From Lobosporangium transversale (taxonomy: Eukaryota; Mortierellomycota; Mortierellomycetes; Mortierellales; Mortierellaceae), in the NCBI RefSeq assembly GCF_002105155.1, contig NW_019028987.1, positions 798,501 through 862,500 of the forward strand: a stretch of DNA of 64,000 bases. The letters run 5' to 3'. Of the stretch, positions 11,244 through 25,009 are shown in pieces. The translations under genes were made by a program, and so were the position numbers. Under the pieces are notes generated by a model that had not been told where the DNA came from, searched no databases, and worked only from the letters and a program-made list of their open reading frames with translations. The number at the start of each line of letters is the position of its first letter. Within the stretch, counting starts at the first letter, position 1.

Positions 11244-12993
11244 TTTTCTCCTGATATTAATATTGTGATTTGTATTACCTCCTGATAGGCATGGCGTACC
11301 TCATTTATCATAGAGGCTTTAAAGCCAACTCTTGTCGCTACCATATCAAAATCGTACTATAGATTAAAAGGATCCATTGATGTAGACGGCATGGTACGCA
11401 ACGGTATGTCTATATGCAGAATGATTATTGAGAACCCTACAGTTTTTCTTCATATACTCATGCCAGACCGAATTTACGCTTGATTTTTAAAGGCTTTCCA
11501 GGGAATATTGTGGATGCTTTTAAAGAAGGATTTCCGCCTGATTGGCAAACGATTTTGTGCTCCCACTTCAATACCGAACTAAATACGCGAGTATCGGCTG
11601 AGAGTGATCAACATCAAATTAGGGAGCCGCAGCAATCAGCAATGATCATGACTTCCCCTACCGAAGTTTTAAAAAAGGTATAGAGCTTCTCCGATATAGA
11701 TGATGCTGGCATTTTTATTAAAATTTATCACAGGCATCCTTCACCAACGTCGAACTTTACATAACCGCTAAATTTCCTTAACTTTACAAGCTGGAATCTG
11801 ATTCAAGGCATCGGCGTGGCGAACCTCATCTACATAGGCGGAGAAAGGAAGTTGTCGAGGCCGTGGTAATCCCACAAGTTCAGTCTCTACATCGACGACC
11901 GCAATCTCAAGCATCTCCAGGCTCAGTGAATTTGCAATCAAAAGGTTACAATCCTGGGCCAAGCCTCAAGACCTTTTCTACAGACGAAGCCTTGATCACG
12001 ACATTAGGCTTTGATACAAACCAGCAGACTATGGATGACGTGTCGCCCTTTGATTCACAGCAAAAATTAATATCGCAAAAGGATAGCAATGACGCTTCTA
12101 ATAGTATAGTCAATAGCTTAAAAGTGAACCGGCCCATCTTGAACGAGAATAAGTCTGGACAGGAGAACAATCTGTCTCTCACCTCTATCAAATCTCAGAA
12201 ACCGATCCTTCCCACGTCCTCACCATCAAAACCACTATTCAAGTCGTTATCATCAATATCCGCATCGTCACAGTCCTCGCTGCAAAGATTGAGTATGGAT
12301 GAAAGTCTAGATGCCGATCTAGGTTCTGATAATTATGATGCCTTTTCAAACGATATGGCCACAGGGAGAAGCGCTGTTCCTTCATTGAGCATATTCGGAT
12401 CAAATTCTAAATCCCATAGTTTGTTGCAAAGGAACAATTCAAATCTTGACAACTATAACTCTCCCTTTTCCAGTCAGATCATATTGCTTGAGGATGAGAC
12501 CTCAAACCGATCAGAAGTGCTGGAATCAGCGACTGAAATGGATATAACGACGAAAGCTATGGATCCGTCATCAGAGATGATAGATCTAACGCAAGAAACT
12601 GAGGAGGAGGAGATGGAGTCAGGAAGGGTACAGTTGGCACCAGCAGGGATGAACGACAAAAGAGCTGTATCTGAAGTTGACATGGATCTTTCAAAGAATG
12701 ATCAAGCTACAGAAGTATTAGGTGAACACTTGCGTAACAAGACAAACAGTCCAAAGGCTATAGCAAGCACAACAAGTGACGTGGCCCAAACTCTACAAGA
12801 GCGTATTGCAAAAGATACAGCTGTAGATAACGAGGTAGCGACAACTTCAAGCGTTCGTAAAGAATGGCCAAGGATATCGTTTGGACCACGCTTTGCGAGT
12901 GTTCGAGATATTCAAGCAAAAGCCAGAATCAAGCGTTCTTCTCAGTCAGGGTTTAGTCCTCTTCCGCGACATTCACATTCAAATATAGAATAG
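9673..12993 (+). CDS. SANTA-domain protein, putative KNL2/Mis18BP1-like
   Basis: Six exons (9673-9969, 10114-11013, 11107-11166, 11289-11403, 11493-11677, 11791-12993) give about 919 residues; an alternative donor at 9964 would remove two. Exon 1 starts at the first ATG of its frame. Across exons 2-5, residues ~385-478 match the SANTA pattern: ELYNWWLEV, CYKWIILRGQLPE, WRTSFIIEALKP, YYRLKGSIDVDGM, then GFPGNIVDAFKEGFPPDW. Known SANTA proteins (Mis18BP1/KNL2) load centromeric histone H3. Flanks are disordered and rich in Ser, Arg and Gln; a SUMO-binding-like IDLTQETEEEE lies near residue 782. No Myb/SANT repeat is seen. The gene lies between the H2A/H2B and H4/H3 pairs. The domain call is inference from pattern. 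Confidence 0.72.
11215..11242 (+). repeat. (TTA)n microsatellite in an intron
   Basis: Nine or so TTA units inside intron 3 of the SANTA-domain gene. Confidence 0.85.
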
Positions 12994-13331
12994 AAATAAC
13001 TGAAGTGTAATATTATTACCAATCTACATCATTACATGTACAAACTTTTTTTTTTTTTTTTTTATAAAAAAACACAATTGGATTTTATTTTATTTTACAA
13101 GAGAGCCTAAATGAGGACGATTAGAGATGAAAGGAGATTTGATGGGGGCGAGATAAAGTGCAGTGGTTCTATACAATGAGCAGGAATACAAAGAACAAGT
13201 TCTTGAAGGGAATATGAGGAACCTAGAAGAGACTCGGCCCAGGCCCTTCCTGACGAAGTACAGTAAAAGACACAGAGCAGAGCAACAGGCCGTCTCTAAA
13301 CGACTTGCTGTGGACATGCCAGGCGAATAAT
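12994..13331. other. Convergent 3' region, SANTA gene and H4
   Basis: 338 bp between converging genes. A T run lies at about 13048-13063. Nothing resembling a metazoan histone 3' stem-loop was seen, so H4 is probably polyadenylated. Confidence 0.4.
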
Positions 13332-14851
<1,520 letters not shown>

Positions 14852-15526
14852 AAAAAAAATTGTCTTGTCGCTTTTTTTCCTCTATTCTGCCATCATAATC
14901 CTGAATAGCAAAGATTTTTTTTTTCTCCCAAATCTTTTTTGTAACATTAATTCAATTTGTATTACTTCATAGAAGTTATTTTTTTTTTTTCTTTTATTTT
15001 GATTGTTGCTTGGATCCGAGCAAACATACCACTTGTACAGCAAAAACTGAATAAAATAAAAAAAAAAATAAAATAATGAATGATATTGGTTATCAATACA
15101 TATATTATAGTCACGTGACAGCTATGTGCCAACATTGTAGTGAAGTAATATCCCATCATCATTTCATCGCATTCAAGAAAAATAAAAAAATAAAATAAAA
15201 TCCTTTCTTGTTACATGAAGCTTTTTTTTTTTATTTTTTTGTTCTATTTACTTTCATCATCTCTGTATCTTATCTTGTTTTTTTACATTCAGCTGTTTTT
15301 TTTTAACACCAGCGTCTGTGTACGCTCATGACTTTCTTCAGACTTTTTAAGAAACAGCGTCTGTAATTTCTCACCACAGCAACCGCGTTTCATTTGCTCT
15401 TTTTTAATATAAGCTTGGATTGAACTAGTCAACATAAAGAAAACAATCCCCATCCTGATCCGATATTGGTCTGAATTATATCTCCTCGACGCCCATTTCT
15501 GTAATAAAAAAGATTAAAAAAAAAAA
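14852..15526. other. Intergenic, H3 to SNF5
   Basis: 675 AT-rich bases with many short A and T runs. No gene or RNA was recognised. Confidence 0.4.
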
Positions 15527-16085
15527 ATGACCACAATGCCTGATGCAACCTTGCCAAATGGTCCAATGGTCCCGGCAGTAGGAGGAATAGGATCCTCAGT
15601 GTTGTCACAACAAAGTTCAGCAACGGCAGCGGCAACAACTACACCAACAACAGCAACAACAACAACAGTTCTGGTCGGTCCGGCGCCACCCTTGACAGAT
15701 TTGCAGCGATCAGAACTCGAAGGATACATGCGACGAGATAATATTTTCGTGTCTGCATTTGAACGTCAAAGACAACATCAAGTTGATTTACTGAATGAAA
15801 AACAACTCGAGATCGTTCAGGCAGCACAAGCTGGGGTGGATATTTTTGGACCTGGATACCATCCTGCTTATCGAAACGGACACGGTATCATTGGCGCGTC
15901 TACAAATGCACTTCAAATCGTCTATCCTTCACAACGGAGGCGGGTCAGGAAATCCAAGGAGTTTACGTTGTAAGTGCGAAAAAAAATAAAAAATAAAAAA
16001 AATTCTTCAGCCGCCTGTTCAAAAGACCTCAAGACCACAATTATGTTTGGACCTTCACCACCTCAGCACAGCTCATCAAGACTCC

Positions 16086-16117
<32 letters not shown>

Positions 16118-16669
16118 GAAAGAATGAAAGAAAAAAAAAAAAAAGGGAACAAAAAGAGTGTTTAGAAATCTGGCTAATGCAACGTATAATATCGTCCTAC
16201 TGCTATCAAACTTATTTGCTCATCACAGCACTAAAGCCATGATCGAGGAGCAAGCTGCCAAGGAGGATGTTCTGGTACCGATTCGACTTGAGATTGATGT
16301 GGATGGACTTGTATTACGAGACACTTTTACATGGAACTTACACGGTAATACTTTACTCAATGTTCTATCAATGTTTTTTAAAATAACTCGGTCATATTCA
16401 TCAGCTCTTTTTTCTTTTTTCTTTTTTTTAGAGACATTGATCACACCAGAACACTTTGCTGAAGTCTTGTGTGAGGATCTACAGTTTCCTGTTCAACAAT
16501 TTGCACCTCAAGTATCAAGAGCGATTCGTGATCAGATCCAGGATTATCATTTGCCAGCATTGAGCGTGGTTGAGGACTCGACGGGTGAGAACGACAAAGT
16601 GGCTACAGAAGAATCTAGGCCTGCTCAAGAACTTCGAATTTTAATCAAGGTATGCTTTCTTTCTTTCTT

Positions 16670-16705
<36 letters not shown>

Positions 16706-18517
16706 ACATTGCAATGACTTTTTTCTTTCTTTCTTTCCTAGATTGACATAACGGTAGAGAATGTATCACTGGTGGACCAGTTTGAATGGGATATCTCATG
16801 TCCTAATAACGACCCGGAACACTTTGCAGAGGTGCTTGCAGCAGAATTGGGATTGGGTGGTGAATTCAGGTAAGATAGTTTATATGCAATCTTCTTTTTT
16901 TTTTTTCTTTCTTCCTCTTAAAGAATAAAAAGCTTCGGACCTATTATCATAATGACATGGGACTAACAAAAACCGAGCTTTCTTGGCCATTAATACGACA
17001 TTCTATATATTACCACAACTTTCGAAACAGGACGGCAATTGCACACTCAATCCGGGAACAAGTTCAAACGCATACAAAGTGTCTTAACTTGATTGGATAC
17101 AACTACGACGGAAGCTCAGTCCATGATGAAGATCTTCGAGGCAGCTTTTTGCCAAAAATTACCAGTATCTTACGCGAGGAAGAGGCAGTTGAGCAATTTA
17201 CGCCCATACTTGAAAAACTTACTGAACCAGAAATGGATAAGCTCGAAAGAGATCGTGAACGTGATAAAAGGTACAAGACAAAAAAAAAAATGAATTTCAA
17301 CGAAGAACAAAGGATTGTTTACCAAATACTCAACACTTGCCTTGATACTTATCATTCAATGATGCGATGGCACTTTTTTTTTTTCATTATAATTATTATA
17401 ATTTTCCTTTCTAGACGGAAGCGTAGACAGACTCGTGGTCGGAGAGGAGTTATTTTGCCTGATAGAGAACCAACAAAGACAAAAAGGACATTATTGCATC
17501 AAAGACACACACCTGAGACAATAGATCCTCTCTTGGACCTTCAGCAATATGATCCAGCTCAGATTAATAGACTAGGTCCAACAACGAGGAGAACGACCAT
17601 GGCACACGATCACTTGCCTGTTGGCTTGGCTACTGCACCGGCTTCATCCCTGGCTGGCCAGGGTTTACCATCCCATTACCGCGTAACTCGGAAATTAAGA
17701 GGCTCGGGGTCTGATCTGTCTGTCCACCACCTAGGAGTACCAGGTTCAGGAGGTATCATGCAATCCTACTCTAGAGATTCGCTTCATGGATCAAAGGATA
17801 AACTCACCGGTGGTAGCCGGGAACAACTTATACACTCACCAATGCGAGAGACTACGCCAGTTCAAAGCAGTAAAGAAGGTGAATAATCCCCATCCTGCTA
17901 ATATAATGAAGAAGAAGAAAAAAAGGAATAAAAGAAACAACGAAAGAAAGAAAGGACGAGAAAGAAACAACAGCGATAGAAATGAAAAGAAAAGAAAAGA
18001 AAAGAAAAAGAAAAAAAAAAAAAAAAAAAAAAAAGCACGAGATTGAGCGATCGGACAGACGAGCGGGTGACCTAAGAGTGCGCGCGTGTGGATGATCCGA
18101 CGATAGAACGGTGTTTTGACAACAAAGGGTATATGAGAAGGTCAAGATGATATAGCTTGCACTTCTAATTGTACCGCCTAATCCGATTTAATATAATCTG
18201 TTCCTGTGGGCAATCATTTGGCAAAATATATTATACATACACATATCAACAGCTAGTCATCTGTCGCCCATGGAACTGCGGGTACCGCAGCAACAGATAA
18301 GTAGGTTAGGATATTCAACTGTCCCGGACCCAAGCCTACAGTATTCACAACCAACCCTTGCGCACAATCGACGGCCCGCAATGACTGCGTCTAACTCTAG
18401 CTCTAGTTCTGTGGACACTGCCGCTCAGGTTAAGTTTGTAGTGGTGGAGGTAAACTGAGTAGATTGAAAACAAACGATAGATAGACATTTGGCATGCACA
18501 CGGTCACTATAGCATTG

Positions 18518-18555
<38 letters not shown>

Positions 18556-19110
18556 TTTATTTTATTTTTAACGAACAACGGGCTGTAAAAAACCCCATCG
18601 ACTAATTTTTTTTTTTTTTTTTTTTTTTTGACGCTGGGATTTTGCATGCAATAGAACTTGCCCGAAAGTCTTGCTCAAGACAAAGCTCGTCTTCATCAAT
18701 TATACCCATCAGATCATTTTGAAATTCGTGTCCGGGTTGGTAGTGCTTCAGAAGGTGCTATAAACACTGGCGAGGTCTCAATAGCAGACTATCGCGTCCG
18801 ATGTTTGGATTGTCCACCAGGGAAACTCTATAACGCAGGTCCCGACGGTACCTTACAAAATTTTGAAGTGCATCTCAAGTCTAATCGGGCTCATCGGTCA
18901 TACGTTGAACAGAAAAAACTACAGGGGAACCAACAAGGGTCCTCTCATCCTCCACAACTACAGTCTCAGCTTCAGTCCCAGCCCCAGTCTCAATCCCAAC
19001 CTCAGCCTCATCCTCAGCCTCAACCTCATCTTCACCACCCTATGCTTCCATATTCGCTTCCACAATCGCACCAAAACCTATCTCTGTCTCCTTCTATGCT
19101 CAATTCATAG
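15527..19110 (+). CDS. SNF5: SNF5/SMARCB1 family subunit of SWI/SNF-type remodelers
   Basis: Eight exons (15527-15969, 16229-16344, 16432-16649, 16742-16869, 17031-17270, 17415-17878, 18253-18449, 18655-19110) give 753 residues. After a Thr/Ala-rich N-terminus the two SNF5 repeats are clear: repeat 1 with [19 protein letters not shown] and [14 protein letters not shown], repeat 2 with [19 protein letters not shown] and EQVQTHT. A basic [11 protein letters not shown] patch, a disordered region and the C-terminal block [20 protein letters not shown] plus VRCLDCP...NFEVHLKSN follow. The tail is Pro/Gln/His-rich. The exon 7 donor could be 18429 or 18450; both keep frame, and the second has the better GTAAAC site. 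It would act in nucleosome remodeling complexes; whether it is Snf5 or Sfh1 proper is unresolved. Confidence 0.9.
18522..18553 (+). repeat. T32 homopolymer in SNF5 intron 7
   Basis: An uninterrupted T run of about 32, followed within 60 bp by a second run at about 18607-18629, both inside the last intron. Confidence 0.85.
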
Positions 19111-20065
19111 TGCTCAACCTTCTCATGAGCCTGACAGGATGGCGTTAAGGGTCCTATTCGATAATGAAGGGTAGAATAGTTGTCTCACGATGCATTGCCA
19201 TAAAACGGGTTACCAAGTGCCTATTAAAGCTACAGACTACATAATAACTGGATTTGGGGACAGATAAAGGAAAGAAAAGACTATATATTACGCTGTAGAC
19301 CCATCTATGATATGACGTTTGAGAGTATATAATGTCTGTAGTCTCCTTGAATGCTGATAAGAAACTGTCGTGTTTGGATTTGCCCGATGCTTTGTATGCT
19401 GGAGAGACTAAAATAAGGAACTAAATAATGATATGTCGATTTACATTGTCGAAGCACACGATCATTAAAAAACAAAGGTGAGTTCTACATTCCTACTTTT
19501 GCCTGTTGTTGGGTCTCTTTGAGATTAGGGCGTCGAGCCTCTTCTTCTCTTGAGCCAATTTCTACAAGCAGACAAATCTATACAACCCAATATCAAGGTG
19601 TTTGTGGCAATGGATCACAATAAGTCGTTCGTTCCAACCCTCATGCAAGGGCATACCGGAACTCAGAGCGATGCGAAATTACAAGATGAAAGGGGGATAA
19701 TGAAGAAGAAAAAGGAGAGGACTCGGAATCACTTTCTACTTCCCATGTCTTGCTCTTTCTCCTTCTCTCTTTTCCCCTCTCTCTTACCTATCCTTCCATC
19801 GATTCTCATACATCAACTGGTGGTTTATTGATTATCCATTTCTCTAGCAGCAGCAATTCCTATGCATCTTAAACCGATCAATCCTGTGTGGATATAATTC
19901 CAACTTAAGCTTTACTATTTCTATCCCTCTATCCCTGCCTTGTCTTCAAATCCTTTATACTTTGGAAACAAAAGACGCGTTGTATTCCTCTTGTTCCGAC
20001 TTCCTTTTTTTTTTTTTATTATTTTTATTATTTTTTATCTTTATTTATTTATACAGAGCAGAGCG
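19111..20065. other. Intergenic, SNF5 to MFS transporter
   Basis: 955 bp. The second half is pyrimidine-rich and probably holds the transporter promoter and a 5' UTR intron ending in ATACAG near 20056. A weak reading frame at 19550-19831 starts at TTG and looks spurious. No RNA gene was recognised. Confidence 0.4.
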
Positions 20066-21486
20066 ATGGCGTCCAGCACCCATAGTACTCAACACAGTCC
20101 ATCAACCCAGGCCACTGTGGCTACTTCACAAGAACCTAGTCCTAGAAGCATTCTTCTTCCTCCAGTGGAGATAGAGGTGAGCCCAGCACAATCTACCATA
20201 TCTGTGCGATCCACCCGTCATTTCCGTGTACATCCTCCTCCTATCCATGTGGAACAATTACGGCGACAACGGTCTCAATCTTTTGGTGTCACAGTAGACG
20301 AAAGGCTAGAAGGCGATGAATATAATGAAATGGAAGCCGCGATGCGTGCAAAGGATCATCACATGAAGCGAACCACTAGCAATATCAGTCTTCCTATCAA
20401 GAAAAGAGGATGCTTTGGGCGACTCCGAAGATCACCCAATTTTATCTTGTTCACAATTTTTCTTGCACTCTTTGTGGATATGGCAACGGTAAATTTTTCT
20501 TTCTTTCTTTTTTTTTTTTTTTTGTACGGTTCGCTTACCATTTATACAGCTTCGTCATTGACACTATATTAATGGATATGGCTTATATATAGTATGGAAT
20601 CATTGTACCGATTCTCCCATTTATTGTGAAAGAAAAGACTCATGGAGGAGCAACAGACGCAGGTTTACTGTTAGCAATATATGCAATTGGAGTCTTGCTG
20701 TCTTCACCTATATTTGGTGTCCTTGGTGATCACTTCGTATCACGTCGAACGCCTATGCTGATCGGTCTAGTTGGAATGTTCTTGTCGACAATCTTATTTA
20801 TGGTGTCAACCAATTTCTATGTGTTCTTGGGAGCTCGACTTCTTCAAGGGGTTGCAGGAGGATCTGTCTGGACCCTGGGATTAGCGTTGATCACTGATGT
20901 ATTCCCCGCAGAAACACTGGGTCTCCAGATGGGCAAAGTATTGATCGGTTACACTCTAGGTATGATGATGGGACCACCTCTGGGTGGGTTTCTATATCAA
21001 CAGGCGGGGTACCGAGCGCCCTTTCTGTTTTGTAGTTTGATCACTCTAATTGACTTCATCTGCCGTGCCTTGATTGTGGAGGAACGAGAAGAGATTGTGA
21101 AGGCTCTTCGAGAACAAGGAATGCAGGCTGAAGCAAATGAGGAGGAAGCAGAGGTGGCAGCGCTCCGAAAACAAGAACGAATGGAACAAAGGACCAGTTT
21201 CTGGAAGCTGATCAAAGAGAAACGACTGCTAGGCTCTATCATTCTCACTGCCTGCACTGCGAGTGCATTTGCGGGCGCAGAACCAACGCTCCCTTTATAC
21301 CTTGCCAGCAATTTCGATTTGACTTCAGAGCGTATTGGACTAATTTTTATGGCTTTTTCTCTTCCAACACTTACGGCTCCTTTGGCAGGTGAGTAAAATC
21401 ATGATGTTTATACGTATCTTTATATATATATATACGTTTGTTGCAGTAGATGGGGGCAGTTTCAATATTAACATGTTAGTCTTTTG

Positions 21487-21520
<34 letters not shown>

Positions 21521-22228
21521 GGGGCGGATATCGTTGAATAAGGCGCATTATCGGATAAATTTGGCGCCAAGATCATCTGTGTGATCTCACTGTTCCTATG
21601 TACAGGCTCGATTGTATTAGGAGGCCTGGTCTTCAAGGGTTCTCTTGCAATGGCGGTTGTCGTCTTCATTGTTGTCGGCTTCACAGGAACAGCGGTTTTA
21701 ACGCCAGTGCTTGGAGAACTATCAGCTGTTGTGCGGATGACAGGCGCAGGAGATGGGTTCGCAAGAGCCTATGCAATGTTTAATATGGCATTTTCGCTTG
21801 GTATTATAGTTGGTCCAGTTGCCTGTGGCATGGTCTATGAACATTTTGGATTCACGCCTTTAGCATTGACCATGGCTGGATTTCTCGGCTCGGCCATCCC
21901 AGTGGGGATCATCTGTTTAGGTGGAGCGGAGGAAAAGAGAAAGGATATAGCAAAGTACAAAGAGGATCAAGAGAAAAGAAATAACCAGCTACATCATAAT
22001 GTGAAAAGCTCCAGGTACAGCTTTGAGTTCACAAACATGAATGGAGAAGAAAAAAGAATGGAGGATGAACAAAGTCTGGATATCAAGCTATCGCCAGGCG
22101 AGAATGCATTAATTGGGAAGCAGTCATTTGAAGAGAGAGGCATTGGGGGTGGTGGTAGTGGGCTTATCGGTATGAGCCGAGGTGGTGGTACAAGAGAGGA
22201 GATACTGAAAACAGCACGCATGGAATAG
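20066..22228 (+). CDS. Major facilitator superfamily transporter, SLC18/DHA-like
   Basis: Three exons (20066-20488, 20593-21388, 21543-22228) give 634 residues. A Ser/Thr/Pro-rich cytosolic N-terminus of about 130 residues precedes the first helix. Twelve helices follow, with the MFS motif A in GVLGDHFVSRRTPMLIG and a long charged central loop (EEREEIVKALREQGMQ to LIKEKR) between helices 6 and 7. The overall pattern resembles vesicular amine and drug:proton antiporters. The C-terminus is polar with a Gly/Ser-rich stretch. The substrate cannot be told from sequence. Intron 2 contains a TA run and an (ATT)n microsatellite. Confidence 0.85.
21489..21520 (+). repeat. (ATT)n microsatellite in MFS intron 2
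   Basis: About ten trinucleotide units, shortly downstream of a TATATA run at 21422-21434. Confidence 0.9.
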
Positions 22229-22289
22229 TTAAATCTTCAAATTAATAAAGACTGCAAGATACATCAATAGCAAAATATTACACGACATC

Positions 22290-22321
<32 letters not shown>

Positions 22322-22380
22322 TCTTTTCATTTAATGCTGGTGATGACAATGATGAATGAATGGGTTTTTTTTTGTTTTTT

Positions 22381-23752
22381 TTAAAACAAGGTATCTTCCT
22401 GGCGAAGATACTCTCCAATATCGGCTTGATGGAAGACTACAATGGCTGTGGGCTCCAGCTTGCGAGTGTCAGATGTTGATCGAGCTGTTACTCCAAAGCC
22501 AAGGGGGACATCTGTCATGGAATAGACAATGACTCCCTGATGCTCTGGAGTATCTTCTGTAACACGGCCGATATGAGCTTTCACTACGTGGTTTCCATAC
22601 AAAAAGGGCATCTCGCCGTTGGGCTTGATCCAGACCTTGTGCTGTGGATATTGGCAAGGGAGGGGAAGAGGGAGAAAGAGAGAGAAAAAAAAGAGTAAGG
22701 AATATCCATATCAGCATTACGTAAGATTGGAGGGCCTGCCAGCGAAATCCTTTCCATAGACAAGCATAGCCGTGTATATATCCTGTTGTTCCTGCTATAA
22801 GCAGTCATTTATAGATATCAACGTCCTTGATAATGCGCATAGACTATAGTATGGAAATCCAAGGCCGAGAAGGTACGTGGATACAATAAATACCCATAAA
22901 GTTGACTAGAGGATCTTTTCTAAATACTGTATTTCCAATGACACTTATGATGTAGCAAGCAACAAATCCTTGTCTCTCATCTTAGCGCTTCCTCTTTTTT
23001 TTTTTTTTTTTTTTTTTTTCTGTTTGTCGTATTTCCTGTTCATGTCAATTCGTAGGCGATACAAATTCAGAGTGATGCTTTTGTTGATATGATCTCCGGA
23101 AACCTAGGAAAGCTAAGACTATGCTGAGATATGCCGCCACTGTGAAATCATTAGAGTATATTTACCTTGGCATACTGAGCGATATAATCCAAACAAGTGA
23201 CATGCATACGGAACTTTCCAGTCTTTGTGAATTTCCCGAAGCAAATACCAAGCGAGATCAACTGATCACGCCCAACACTTGTAGCCTTTCTCATTACAGC
23301 TTCACTATCTCACATAAAAAATAAATAAATAAATAAAGAAAAGAAGAGGATGAGCAATTGAAATTGTTGATCCATGCAAATGTACCATAGACAAAGCCAG
23401 GTAATGTATCATACAATAGGCCCTATACACTAAGAAACCGAATCTAAGTCCACATTACTTACCTGACATAGTATACTCGATCACGATGAAGTCGGAAGCA
23501 GTATGTTTCATCACCTCTGTCAATTAGATGCGTAATGTTGCGTCCAATGCTAGGGGAGGAAAAGGTAATATGTGGGCAAAGAAATAGGGTAAAGTCAGTA
23601 GCAGATCAGGAGTTGCTTTTGGTAACCAGGAGAGAAGAAAAAAAAAATGCGATCCTTCCAATAATTGACTAAGTGCTTTTCTTTTTTCCTGCTTACTATT
23701 TGGCCAACTTTTCGAAAAATGTCTTCGTTTCCTGCTCAGTCAAAGGTCTCAT
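22381..23752 (-). CDS. NIP7: 60S ribosome biogenesis factor NIP7
   Basis: Four exons on the minus strand (23752-23697, 23549-23463, 23304-23166, 22641-22381) give exactly 180 residues, the standard NIP7 length. It begins [20 protein letters not shown], continues [20 protein letters not shown], and has the C-terminal PUA domain from [20 protein letters not shown] through [19 protein letters not shown] to [12 protein letters not shown]7 binds pre-60S particles and is required for 27S pre-rRNA processing in the nucleolus. The third intron is unusually long for this window (524 bp) and holds a T run. All splice borders are GT-AG. Confidence 0.95.
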
Positions 23753-24202
23753 GGTGCAAAATGAAAAGGATTGATAAATTAAGTTTTATCTTAAGGATAT
23801 CCCACTTTATATATATATATATATATTCTTTTATAGCAGAGAACAGAAGTTGAACAGCAAAGTTGGATGATGACAAGAGTTGAGATGAGAACTGTGAATG
23901 AACCCTGCTTTCTGACTGAATATTTTCTATGGCTTTGTTTTTTATAAATGGGCTAAATAAATATTAAAAGGCATTTTTTTTTTTTTTTTTTTTACTTCAT
24001 GAAAAAAGTAAGCATTTGTTTTTCTAAGCCACATCAAACATGTGACTGCTACGCTCATATGATAAGAATTTCTGCGGGACTAAAGAGACTAAAACTGTCT
24101 CGACGCATTCTTTAATTCGCCTTTTTTGGAGTGTTGCTTTATTGTCAGCTCTTTCTCTTCCATTCAATTATTCAATTTCATTCAAACAACTTTTATCACA
24201 TA
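23753..24202. promoter_or_regulatory. Divergent intergenic region NIP7/ISU1
   Basis: 450 bp between divergent starts, with a (TA)n stretch at about 23811-23826 and a T run near 23973-23993. No other element was recognised. Confidence 0.45.
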
Positions 24203-24811
24203 ATGCTTCGTTCAACCATTTTCACTGCCTCCCGCTCGCTTTTCGCAAAGCCTTCAACTGTCGTTGCTGCTCGCTTTTATCACCCCAAGGTAAGAAAACA
24301 AGCAAAAAATCGCACTGAAAGCTTTATCTGAGCCTTTTTCCATACTATATACATATGACTAATAGCGACAAATATTCTTAAACTTTCTTTTTTAAAAGGT
24401 GATTGACCATTATGAGCGTCCTCGCAATGTCGGTTCACTCAACAAGTCAGATCCGTTTGTCGGAACTGGTCTTGTGGGTGCTCCTGCCTGTGGTGATGTC
24501 ATGAAGTTGCAGATCAAGGTCGATGAGGCCACAGGAAAAATTGTCGATGTTAAATTCAAGACATTTGGTTGTGGTTCTGCCATCGCTTCCTCTTCATATA
24601 TGACTGAACGTGTCCGTGGAATGACACTCGAGGATGCTGGCGCCATCAAGAACACAGAAGTGGCCAAGGAGTTGTGTTTGCCTCCTGTCAAACTGCACTG
24701 CTCCAGTAAGTAGTTTACGAGATTAAGGAGTTTGGACCCTGAGTTTTAGTTGCGCAGCGTTGATATTTGCCCGCATCCCCCGCATCCAGCCAATATAATG
24801 CAGAAAGATTG

Positions 24812-24842
<31 letters not shown>

Positions 24843-25009
24843 GAAGCTCATAACCTCAACGCTTAACGCACCTCTTTTTCATCTCATTACTGTTAACTTT
24901 TCTAGTGCTTGCTGAAGATGCCATCAAGTCAGCTATTAACGATTATAAGCGCAAGCGTGCTGCTGCCACTGGAACAGCAACTGGTGCAACTGCCAGTGCT
25001 TCGGCTTAA
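24203..25009 (+). CDS. ISU1: Mitochondrial iron-sulfur cluster scaffold
   Basis: Three exons (24203-24289, 24399-24705, 24906-25009) give 165 residues. The first exon is a mitochondrial presequence rich in Arg, Ser and Ala (MLRSTIFTASRSLFAKPS), ending FYHPK before VIDHYERPRNVG. The three cluster-ligand cysteines are present in APACGDVMK, GCGSAIASSS and PVKLHCS, and LPPVK is the chaperone-docking motif recognised by mitochondrial Hsp70. The C-terminus extends past the usual end with an Ala/Thr-rich tail. It would assemble 2Fe-2S clusters with Nfs1 in the mitochondrial matrix. Confidence 0.96.

Noticed and set aside
16011-16090. Possible extra SNF5 exon ([13 protein letters not shown]...)
   Set aside because: It fits the acceptor at 16010 in phase, but no GT donor follows before the A run. 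Skipping it joins exon 1 to 16229 in perfect phase and gives the expected conserved sequence before the first SNF5 repeat.
19550-19831. 94-codon frame between SNF5 and the MFS gene
   Set aside because: Starts with TTG, has low-complexity ends and no domain; no splice signals tie it to a neighbour.
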